Assembly (NCBI RefSeq): GCF_025165815.1
Contig: NZ_JAFFZE010000006.1
Coordinates: 620,001-684,000 of the forward strand
Length of the DNA stretch: 64,000 nucleotides
Origin: Actinophytocola gossypii
GTDB taxonomy: Bacteria; Actinomycetota; Actinomycetes; Mycobacteriales; Pseudonocardiaceae
Direction: 5' to 3'
The stretch's first letter is position 1. Every line of letters starts with the position of its first letter. Made by a program: the position numbers and the translations under genes. The notes below the pieces were generated by a model. That model was given only the letters and a program-made list of their open reading frames with translations. It was not told the origin of the DNA and made no database searches. Shown here piece after piece: positions 1-6,309 of this stretch.

Positions 1-117
1 CATCCTGGTGCTGGTCTCCGCCGGGGCGCCCCAGCCCCAGTCCTCGCCGAAGGTCATGGAGCCGAGCGCGAACTCGGAGACGCGGATGCCGGAACGGCCG
101 AGAAGCGTGTAACGCAT
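1..117 (-). CDS. Aldo/keto reductase, N-terminal fragment (runs off left edge)
   Basis: The first 39 codons of a minus-strand gene are visible, starting at ATG 117-115. The peptide begins MRYTLLGRSGIRVSEFALG, the classic N-terminus of NAD(P)H-dependent aldo/keto reductases in which the LGRSG-lxVS segment forms the first barrel strand. The rest, including the catalytic Asp/Tyr/Lys/His, lies outside the window. It is divergent from the MmyB-like regulator, a pairing common in actinomycetes in which the regulator controls the neighbouring oxidoreductase. The substrate cannot be inferred. Confidence 0.8.
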   Translation of the reverse strand, partial: MRYTLLGRSGIRVSEFALGSMTFGEDWGWGAPAETSTRM

Positions 118-187
118 GAGAACTCCTGTCGTTGTCGGTACCTCCACGTTGGCTCGGCGTGCGGGGGGTGGGCCAGGCCGGTGTGTT

Positions 188-208
188 CCTGGGTGTGGCT
201 CACCCAGG
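188..208. promoter_or_regulatory. Perfect 8-bp inverted repeat, candidate operator of the divergent regulator
   Basis: CCTGGGTG at 188-195 and CACCCAGG at 201-208 are exact reverse complements separated by TGGCT. The element sits between the divergent aldo/keto reductase and MmyB-like genes, about 20 bases upstream of the regulator's putative -10 box. Position and symmetry suit a dimeric HTH regulator controlling both genes; this is inference. Confidence 0.5.
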
Positions 209-228
209 TACGTCGGCCCGGTGCGGCC

Positions 229-234
229 TAGCAT
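229..234 (+). promoter_or_regulatory. Candidate -10 box (TAGCAT) for a leaderless transcript
   Basis: TAGCAT lies 7 bases before GTG 242 and there is no Shine-Dalgarno sequence. This matches the TANNNT-N6/7-start arrangement seen at many genes in the window, and supports starting the regulator at 242 rather than at the upstream ATG 116. Confidence 0.4.
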
Positions 235-241
235 CGGGGTT

Positions 242-1063
242 GTGGACAGCGACGGACTTGGCGCGTTCCTGCGGGCACGGCGGGCGCAGGCCCGCCCGGA
301 CGCCGCGGCTCTCACCACGTCGGGACACCGTCGGGTGCCCGGGCTGCGCAGGGAGGAGGTCGCGGTGCTCGCCGGCCTCAGCGTCGACTACTACACCCGG
401 CTCGAGCAGGGCCGCGAACGGCACCCGTCCGAGCCGGTGCTGGACGCCCTCGCGCGTGCCTTCGACCTGGACGCCGACGCACGGGCGCACCTGCACCGGC
501 TGGCCGGCCGCACCGCACCCCGCGAGCTGGTCGAAGTGGTCGGCCCGGAGCTGTCGGCACTGATGGGGGCCTGGCCGGCGACCCCGGCCTACGTGATCAA
601 CCGAACCATGGACATCCTCGCCGAGAACGCGCTCGCTCGGGCCATGCACTCGGGGTTCGCCGAGGCCGGGAACCTGGCCAGGATGGTCTTCCTCGACCCG
701 GCTGGGCGCGACTTCTACGTGGACTGGGAACGCGCGGCGCACTCCGCCGCCGCGCATCTGCGGCTGGCGGAAGGCCACGATCCACGACACCCTCGGCTGC
801 TCGAACTGCTCGACGAGCTCACCACCCGCAGCTCCGCGTTCCGCGACCTCTGGAACCGGCACGCCGTGCGCGGCAAGACCCGGGACGCGAAGCAGTTCCG
901 GCACCCCGAGGTCGGTGTGCTGACGCTCGACTACGAGACCTTCGACGTGCGCGCGGCCTCGGGGCTGCAGCTGGTCGTGCACCACGCCCCGGCCGGCAGC
1001 CCGAGCGCGGACGCCCTGAGCCTGCTCGGCTCGCTGGTCGCCAGCCGCGAATCCGGCGCGTAG
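242..1063 (+). CDS. XRE-family regulator with MmyB-like ligand-binding domain
   Basis: A 273-residue transcription factor. The N-terminal HTH carries the hallmark GLRREEVAVLAGLSVDYYTR followed by LEQGR, typical of the MmyB-like group. The rest (about residues 95-270) matches the MmyB ligand-binding domain, with the DPAGRDFYVDWE segment and a conserved C-terminal FRHPEVGVLTLDYE stretch. This family usually controls an adjacent divergent oxidoreductase, here the aldo/keto reductase at the left edge. The frame is open back to 116, but the protein similarity begins near GTG 242, which also has a -10-like box 7 bases upstream. The ligand is unknown. Confidence 0.85.
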   Translation: MDSDGLGAFLRARRAQARPDAAALTTSGHRRVPGLRREEVAVLAGLSVDYYTRLEQGRERHPSEPVLDALARAFDLDADARAHLHRLAGRTAPRELVEVVGPELSALMGAWPATPAYVINRTMDILAENALARAMHSGFAEAGNLARMVFLDPAGRDFYVDWERAAHSAAAHLRLAEGHDPRHPRLLELLDELTTRSSAFRDLWNRHAVRGKTRDAKQFRHPEVGVLTLDYETFDVRAASGLQLVVHHAPAGSPSADALSLLGSLVASRESGA

Positions 1064-1101
1064 CCGGGGGCAGTGGAACAGGCGTCGAGGACGGCTCGAA
1101 G

Positions 1102-1131
1102 TTGGTCGACAGCCGACTCGACTCCTGAATA
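1102..1131 (+). promoter_or_regulatory. Candidate promoter of the isonitrile operon
   Basis: TTGGTC at 1102-1107 and TGAATA at 1126-1131, separated by 18 bases, are the best -35/-10 pair in the 107-base gap before the P450 gene. The region overlaps GTCGAC/TCGAC repeats that could be an operator. The match is weak. Confidence 0.3.
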
Positions 1132-1170
1132 GCGTGGCGGCGGTTCGCAGATGACGAAAAGGGGCAGCAC

Positions 1171-2397
1171 ATGTCCACTGACGTCGCAATGCCCACGCCG
1201 GGGATGTTGACGCCGGATTTCTTCCAGAATCCCTATCCCTTCTACGCTCTTTTGCGGGACCACGCGCCGGTGTGTCCGATTGTGGTTCCGCCGGCGAATG
1301 TCCGGGTGTGGTTGGTGAGCCGGTACGCCGACGTACGCGCCGGGTTCGCCGACCCCCGGCTGAGCAGTGACTACCGGTACGCGCTGCCCGACTTCCGCGC
1401 GGCGGGCCTCGCGTTCGGCGCCGGCACGGTCGCCGAGCGCACCATGCTCAACCTCGACCCGCCGGATCACACGCGCCTCCGCCGGCTCGCCGGGGGTGCC
1501 TTCACCTCGGCTCGGATCGCGCAGTGGGACGCCACGATCCAGGGCACGGTCGACGGGCTGCTCGACGCGCTGCCGGTCGGCGAGCCCGTCGACGTGATGG
1601 CGCGGGTGGCCGCGCCCCTGTCGGTCCGGGCGATCTGCGCGGTGCTCGGCGCGGAGCCGGGTGACGAGGCCGACCTGCGGCGATGGGGCGACGTGGTGTT
1701 CACCGCCGATCCCGCCGAGCAGGCGGAGATCCCGAAGGCCACCGCGCGGCTGCTGGAGTACGCCGAGAACCTCGTGGCCCGCAAACGGGAGCGGCCGGGG
1801 GACGATCCGCTGTCCGAGCTGGTGCGGGCGAGCGACTCCGCGATGCTCAGCTCCGACGAGCTGGTCGCCACCGCGGTCGGGCTGGTGGTGGCCGGGTACG
1901 AGAGCACCATCAGGCTGGTCGGCGACCTGCTGCTCGCGCTGCTCGACCACCCGGACCAGCTGGCCGCCCTGCGCGACGGCGGGTACACCACGGCCGACGC
2001 GGTGGAGGAGACGCTGCGCTACGACGGCCCGCAGTCCAGCTCGCTGTGGCGGTTCACCACCGAGGAGCTGGAGATCGCGGGCACCGCGATTCCGGCGCAC
2101 GAGCCGGTGCTGTTGCTCGTCGGTTCGGCGCACCGGGACGAGCGGCACTACCCGGATCCGGACGTTTTCGACCTCGGTCGGGCGGACAAGCGGAACCTGG
2201 CTTTCGGGCACGGCATTCACCACTGTCTGGGCGCGGCGCTCGCTCGGTTGGAAAGCCGGATATTGCTCGACTCGATGTTGGCGCGGTATTCCTCGATATC
2301 CCTGGCCGTGCCGCGCGCGGAAATCTTCTACAAGCCGTCCATGGTCGTTCGTGGGCCCGGTGAACTGCCGCTCGTTCTCCACCAGGAGGTCTCGTGA
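1171..2397 (+). CDS. Cytochrome P450 of an isonitrile-type biosynthetic cluster
   Basis: A 408-residue soluble bacterial-class P450. The I-helix oxygen-activation motif is AGYEST (241-246), the K-helix ExxR is E280-T-L-R283, and the heme-binding loop FGHGIHHCLG places the axial thiolate at Cys352. Redox partners are not encoded nearby. It opens the operon: a purine-rich AAGGGG site precedes ATG 1171, and its TGA overlaps the GTG of the next gene by 4 bases. In context it probably oxidises the isonitrile-derived scaffold, for example by ring hydroxylation or side-chain oxidation. The P450 assignment is certain; the substrate is inference. Confidence 0.93.
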   Translation: MSTDVAMPTPGMLTPDFFQNPYPFYALLRDHAPVCPIVVPPANVRVWLVSRYADVRAGFADPRLSSDYRYALPDFRAAGLAFGAGTVAERTMLNLDPPDHTRLRRLAGGAFTSARIAQWDATIQGTVDGLLDALPVGEPVDVMARVAAPLSVRAICAVLGAEPGDEADLRRWGDVVFTADPAEQAEIPKATARLLEYAENLVARKRERPGDDPLSELVRASDSAMLSSDELVATAVGLVVAGYESTIRLVGDLLLALLDHPDQLAALRDGGYTTADAVEETLRYDGPQSSSLWRFTTEELEIAGTAIPAHEPVLLLVGSAHRDERHYPDPDVFDLGRADKRNLAFGHGIHHCLGAALARLESRILLDSMLARYSSISLAVPRAEIFYKPSMVVRGPGELPLVLHQEVS

Positions 2398-3056
2398 TCA
2401 TCGCCATCGGCCTGTATCCGGGGTTCACGGCGCTGGACGCGCTCGGGCCGTACCAGGTGTTCACCACCGTGCCGGAGGCCGAGGTGGTGCTGTGCGCCGC
2501 CGAGCCGGGCACGGTCGTCGACGACCACGACCTGCTGCACCTCAACGTCGACGCCACCTTCGCCGACGTGCCGCGCCCCGACGTCCTCCTGGTCCCCGGC
2601 GGGCCCGCCTCGCTCGCGCTGGCCAGGGACGACGCCCCGATCGTCGAGTGGGTGCGGAACGCCCACCCGCACACCAGGTGGACCACGTCGGTGTGCACCG
2701 GGTCGCTCGTGCTCGGCGCCGCGGGTCTGCTCGACGGCCTGCCCGCGGCCACGCACTGGGCCTTCCGCGACGAACTCGCCCGGTACGGCGCGCGGCCGGC
2801 CGACGAGCGCGTGGTCGTGGACGGGCGGATCGCCACCGGCGCCGGCTCGTCGGCGGGGATCGACCTCGCGCTGACCCTGGTCACCGAGTTCGCGGGCCCC
2901 GAGCTGGCGCAGGGGATCCAACTCGCGCTCGAGTACGACCCCCGGCCGCCGTTCGACACCGGAACGCCGGACAAGGCGCCCAAGCCGCTCGTCGACGTGG
3001 TCGCGTTCATGATGGACGCCCACGGGAAGAAGTGGTCACCCCGAGGTGTGGGATGA
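2394..3056 (+). CDS. DJ-1/PfpI-family protein resembling isonitrile hydratase
   Basis: A 220-residue DJ-1/PfpI protein. The nucleophile elbow TSVCTGSLVLGAAGLL puts the reactive cysteine at residue 101, and Asp15 lies in the LDALGP loop. Both fit the isonitrile hydratase (InhA) branch of the family, which converts isonitriles (R-NC) to N-formamides. The gene is translationally coupled on both sides (GTGA with the P450, ATGA with the isonitrile synthase). An isonitrile hydratase inside an isonitrile cluster suggests either a formamide end product or self-protection. AraC-type sensor domains share this fold, but no DNA-binding domain is present here. Confidence 0.8.
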   Translation: MIIAIGLYPGFTALDALGPYQVFTTVPEAEVVLCAAEPGTVVDDHDLLHLNVDATFADVPRPDVLLVPGGPASLALARDDAPIVEWVRNAHPHTRWTTSVCTGSLVLGAAGLLDGLPAATHWAFRDELARYGARPADERVVVDGRIATGAGSSAGIDLALTLVTEFAGPELAQGIQLALEYDPRPPFDTGTPDKAPKPLVDVVAFMMDAHGKKWSPRGVG

Positions 3057-4042
3057 CCCGGACCATCACCCGGCCCCGCGCGGCGTCCGAGCACGCCGTC
3101 GCCGAGCGGATCCTGCGGATCGTGTTCCGGCGGCGCCGGACCGCCGACCCGGTCGACCCGTGTGCGGCCGAGCCGTGCCCGGACTGCTTCGCGCCGCACC
3201 TCGGCACCGTCGGCCGGTACGTTGCGGCCGGTCAGCCGGTGCACTTCGTGCTGCCCGCGTTCCCGGCCAAGTCACGCAACCGGCGCAAGACCGTCGGGCG
3301 GCTCCCCGACCTGGGTGAGCACCTGGCCCTCGAGTCGATCCAGGGCTTCTGCGAACAGGTCTCCGCGGTGTACGCGCCGGGCGCGGTGGTCACCGTCTGC
3401 TCGGACGGGCACGTGTTCAGCGACGCCCTCGGCCTCGACGACCAGCACGTCGACGACTACGCCGCCGAGCTGCTCCGGACGATCCGGTCGATCGGCGGCG
3501 GGGCCATCGGCCTGTACGCGCTGCGCGACGCCATGCCGGGCCTCACCTGGGACCAGCGCCGCGCCCGCCTGCTCGACGAGTACGGCGACCCCGTCGACGC
3601 GATCCGGGACGCGGTGCGCTCCGACCCGCGCGCCAGGCGGATGTTCAACGGCATCCACCGGTTCGTCACCGAGGACGACGCGGTCCTGCTGCCGGACCTC
3701 AGCACCACGCAACGCCGCAACCGCGCCAAGGCCACCGCCTACCAGGTGGTGCGGCGCAGCCAGGCGTGGAGCCGGGTCGTCGAGGAGGTCTTCCCCGGCG
3801 CGGTGCGGCTGTCCATCCACCCCCAGGGCCACCACGACACCAAGATCGGCTTCCACCTGCTGCGGACGAACGACAGCTGGCTGACCCCGTGGCACGGCGT
3901 CGTGCTCGACGACGGGCGGCGCCACGTGCTGGTCAAGCGGGCGTGGGCCGAGCGGCTGGGCGCGCACCTGGTGTGGCGCAACAGCCGGCCCAGCCACTTC
4001 GTCATCGACGAGCCGATCGAACCGGCGGAAGGAACATCGTGA
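3053..4042 (+). CDS. Isonitrile (isocyanide) synthase, PvcA/DIT1 family
   Basis: A 329-residue protein with the diagnostic PvcA/IsnA/DIT1 blocks: LPAFPAK (67-73), PDLGE (85-89), SIHPQ (254-258) followed by the KIGFHLL strand, and TPWHG (278-282). Family members convert the amino group of an aromatic amino acid (tyrosine or tryptophan in studied cases) to an isonitrile using the C2 carbon of ribulose-5-phosphate. An N-terminal segment holds a CxxxxCxxC-like cysteine group. ATG 3053 overlaps the preceding stop by 4 bases, and the stop overlaps the GTG of the oxygenase by 4 bases, as expected for the PvcA-PvcB pair. Which amino acid is used cannot be read from the sequence. Confidence 0.92.
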   Translation: MTRTITRPRAASEHAVAERILRIVFRRRRTADPVDPCAAEPCPDCFAPHLGTVGRYVAAGQPVHFVLPAFPAKSRNRRKTVGRLPDLGEHLALESIQGFCEQVSAVYAPGAVVTVCSDGHVFSDALGLDDQHVDDYAAELLRTIRSIGGGAIGLYALRDAMPGLTWDQRRARLLDEYGDPVDAIRDAVRSDPRARRMFNGIHRFVTEDDAVLLPDLSTTQRRNRAKATAYQVVRRSQAWSRVVEEVFPGAVRLSIHPQGHHDTKIGFHLLRTNDSWLTPWHGVVLDDGRRHVLVKRAWAERLGAHLVWRNSRPSHFVIDEPIEPAEGTS

Positions 4043-4848
4043 ACAGCCAACTGCGAACGCCCGTGCTCGAGGGCACCGACCTGGCGCCGTTCGGCCGGCT
4101 GGTCGAGGCACCGTCCGACGGGCTGACCCTGGCCGACGTGCCCGTCGACGACCTGCTCGCCACGACCCTGTCGAGCAAGGTGCTGGTGTTGCGCGGCTAC
4201 GGCCTGCTCGACGTGCCCGACCTCGAGGACTACTGCCGGGCCGCCGGCGAGCTGATGCGCTGGGAGTTCGGCACGATCCTCGACCTGGTCGTGCAGGACG
4301 ACCCGAAGAACTACCTGTTCGACTCCGGCGACGTGCCGTTCCACTGGGACGGGGCGTGGTCGGAACGCCCGCCCCGGTACTTCCTCTTCCAGTGCGTCCA
4401 GGGCTGCGCGCCCGGCGCGGGCGGGGAGACGGTGTTCTCCGACGCCACCCGGGTGTACCGGGACGCGCCGGAAGACCTGCGCGAGCTGTGGGCGCGCACC
4501 ACGGTCACCTACCGCACCGACCGGCTCGCGCACTACGGCGGCACCATGACCCACCCGGTGCTCGCCACCCACCCGACGACCGGCGAGACCACGATCCGCT
4601 ACGCCGAGCCGCTCGACCCGGCGCGGTACCGGAACCCGCTGTTCCTCACCGTCGACGGGCCGTCCTCGGAGGACGCCGTGCGCGCGATGACCGAACTCGG
4701 CGAGCGGCTGCACGATCCCCGCTACTGCTACGAGCACGCCTGGCGGACCGGGGACATCGTCGTCGCCGAGAACCACGCGCTGCTGCACGGCCGCAACCGG
4801 TTCACCGGCTCCACGAACCGGCACATGCAACGCATCCAGATCATCTAG
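4039..4848 (+). CDS. PvcB-like Fe(II)/2-oxoglutarate oxygenase (TauD/TfdA fold)
   Basis: A 269-residue TauD-superfamily enzyme. The metal triad is visible as His102-W-Asp104 (FHWDGAW) and the distal His250 in NHALLHGR, followed by an Arg that normally binds the 2-oxoglutarate carboxylate. In PvcAB/IsnAB systems this partner oxidatively decarboxylates the isocyano amino acid to a vinyl isonitrile, or installs another desaturation. GTG 4039 is embedded in the last codons of the synthase, so the two are made together. Product geometry and exact chemistry are unknown. Confidence 0.88.
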   Translation: MNSQLRTPVLEGTDLAPFGRLVEAPSDGLTLADVPVDDLLATTLSSKVLVLRGYGLLDVPDLEDYCRAAGELMRWEFGTILDLVVQDDPKNYLFDSGDVPFHWDGAWSERPPRYFLFQCVQGCAPGAGGETVFSDATRVYRDAPEDLRELWARTTVTYRTDRLAHYGGTMTHPVLATHPTTGETTIRYAEPLDPARYRNPLFLTVDGPSSEDAVRAMTELGERLHDPRYCYEHAWRTGDIVVAENHALLHGRNRFTGSTNRHMQRIQII

Positions 4849-4865
4849 GAAACCGGAGCGCTGTG

Positions 4866-5798
4866 ATGGTCGACCTCCGCACCCCCGTGGCGAGTTCCGT
4901 GCGCGCCTACGCGCACCTCGCCAACCTCTACTTCCTGGACTACAACCTGGGCTACCTGCTGGTGGCGACCCTGCTGCCCGCCTCGGTCGTCGCCGGCGGC
5001 GGCACCTGGGCGGCCCTGGCGCTGATCGTCGCCGGGTACTTCCTGGTGCACTGCGCGGTGATCGCGTTCGACGACGTCACCGGGTTCCGGGACGGCACCG
5101 ACGCCAAGAACTACCGGGACAACCCGAGCGCGCTGCGGCGCCTGCGCTGGAAGCCGCTGGTGACCGGGGAGCTGCGGCTGCCGCAGGCGCTGCGGTTCGC
5201 CTGGGCGTGCGTGGTGGTCGGCCTGGCGCTGCTGGTCGCCGGCCTGCTGGTCGCGCCGCACCATCCGGTGTGGCTGGTGGTGCTCGCGGTGGCCGGCGCG
5301 GCCGTGTCGGTGCAGTACTCCTACGGGCTGAAGTTCAGCCACATCGGGTTCCAGGAGCTGGTGCTGTTCCTGTGGACCGCGGAGCTGGTGTTCGTCCCGT
5401 TCTGGGCGCTGACCGGCGGGGTCACCGCGCACCTGGTCGTCGAGGGCGCGTTGTTCGCGTTCTGGCTGATGATGGTGTCGTTCTACTCGAACCTGCGCGA
5501 CCTGGAGACCGACCGCGGCGCGGGCCGGATCAACCTGGCGACGATCGCGGGGGAGAACAACTACATCCGGATTCTCGGGGTGCTCGCCGTCGCCGACCTC
5601 GCCGTGGTGGCGCTGCTCGTCGTGAACGGGGTGTTCCCGCTGCTGCTCGGGCTGCTGCTGGCCCCGGTTTTTGCGGCGCGGATCGCGCAGTTCCGGGTCG
5701 CCGCGCTCCGCCGCGATCCGCTGCTCGGCCGGCTGCTGGGGCGCCGTCTCGCCTGGTCGGGGGCGGTGCTGATGGCGATCGGCAATCTCGTGCAGTAG
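4866..5798 (+). CDS. UbiA-family membrane prenyltransferase
   Basis: A 310-residue integral membrane protein with about eight hydrophobic segments. Two aspartate-rich motifs expected to bind Mg-prenyl diphosphate are present: FDDVTGFRDG (Asp69, Asp70, Asp76) and NLRDLETDRGAGR (Asp212, Asp216). The second motif resembles the MenA/UbiA consensus. The start is ATG 4866, 7 bases after GGAG at 4855-4858; a GTG at 4863 is spaced less well. Sitting directly behind the PvcA/PvcB pair, it most likely transfers a prenyl group to the aromatic isonitrile-derived product. A menaquinone role is less likely, as no other men genes are near. Chain length is unknown. Confidence 0.85.
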   Translation: MVDLRTPVASSVRAYAHLANLYFLDYNLGYLLVATLLPASVVAGGGTWAALALIVAGYFLVHCAVIAFDDVTGFRDGTDAKNYRDNPSALRRLRWKPLVTGELRLPQALRFAWACVVVGLALLVAGLLVAPHHPVWLVVLAVAGAAVSVQYSYGLKFSHIGFQELVLFLWTAELVFVPFWALTGGVTAHLVVEGALFAFWLMMVSFYSNLRDLETDRGAGRINLATIAGENNYIRILGVLAVADLAVVALLVVNGVFPLLLGLLLAPVFAARIAQFRVAALRRDPLLGRLLGRRLAWSGAVLMAIGNLVQ

Positions 5799-5819
5799 GC
5801 CGTAACGCAAGATCGACGA

Positions 5820-5825
5820 TAGGAT
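5820..5825 (+). promoter_or_regulatory. TAGGAT box 6 bases before the SRPBCC start
   Basis: TAGGAT followed by GCCGCC and then ATG 5832 fits the leaderless -10 pattern, so the last cluster gene may have its own promoter in addition to read-through. AGGA within the box could alternatively serve as a weak ribosome site. Confidence 0.3.
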
Positions 5826-5831
5826 GCCGCC

Positions 5832-6305
5832 ATGGTGGAAGCACGGGCCCAACAGACGATGGCATGCTCGCCGGAGGAATTCCTCGAGTTCGTGCTCGAC
5901 ATCGAACGCTACGCGCAGGTGGACGACAAACTCGGGCCGTTCGACTGGTCCCGCCGCGAGGAGAACCGCGTCGAGTTCAAATTCCGGCCGACAATGCCCG
6001 GAATTCCGGGACCCGCGCCGAAGATGGTCGCCGAGGGCGTGCTCACGCCCGGCAAGCGCATCGACGTCGGGCTCCTGCCACCGCCGAACAACAAGCTCTG
6101 GCACCGGCTGATCACGTTCAACGCGACGTTCGTGTGCGAGCCCGTCGAGGACGGGACCCTGGTGACCAGGACGATGACGATCGAGGCCAAGCCGGCGGTG
6201 CGCTGGTTGGTCGAACCCATCCTCCGCCGCACCCTGCCGAAGAGCGTCGAGGCCGAGGTCAGGGACGCCAAGGCCTACCTCGAACGGCAGAACCGGGGCG
6301 TGTGA
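5832..6305 (+). CDS. SRPBCC (START-like) small protein, last gene of the isonitrile cluster
   Basis: A 157-residue protein with an SRPBCC/polyketide-cyclase-like profile: an N-terminal strand with CSPEEFLEFVLDIERYAQ, a central beta-sheet, and a long amphipathic C-terminal helix ending AEVRDAKAYLERQNRGV. The fold forms a hydrophobic pocket that binds or cyclises lipophilic ligands. Catalytic residues cannot be assigned. It is 33 bases downstream of the prenyltransferase, so it could bind the prenylated product or assist a cyclisation. It ends only 4 bases from the convergent beta-galactosidase gene, which marks the right boundary of the cluster. Confidence 0.7.
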   Translation: MVEARAQQTMACSPEEFLEFVLDIERYAQVDDKLGPFDWSRREENRVEFKFRPTMPGIPGPAPKMVAEGVLTPGKRIDVGLLPPPNNKLWHRLITFNATFVCEPVEDGTLVTRTMTIEAKPAVRWLVEPILRRTLPKSVEAEVRDAKAYLERQNRGV

Positions 6306-6309
6306 CGGC

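Noticed and set aside
116-241. N-terminal extension of the MmyB-like regulator from ATG 116
   Set aside because: The extra 42 residues are unlike the family and would read through the palindromic operator; GTG 242 with a TAGCAT box fits better.
1661-4042. Long plus-strand frame starting inside the P450 gene
   Set aside because: Only its last part (3053-4042, the isonitrile synthase) is real; the upstream part is the P450 gene read out of frame.
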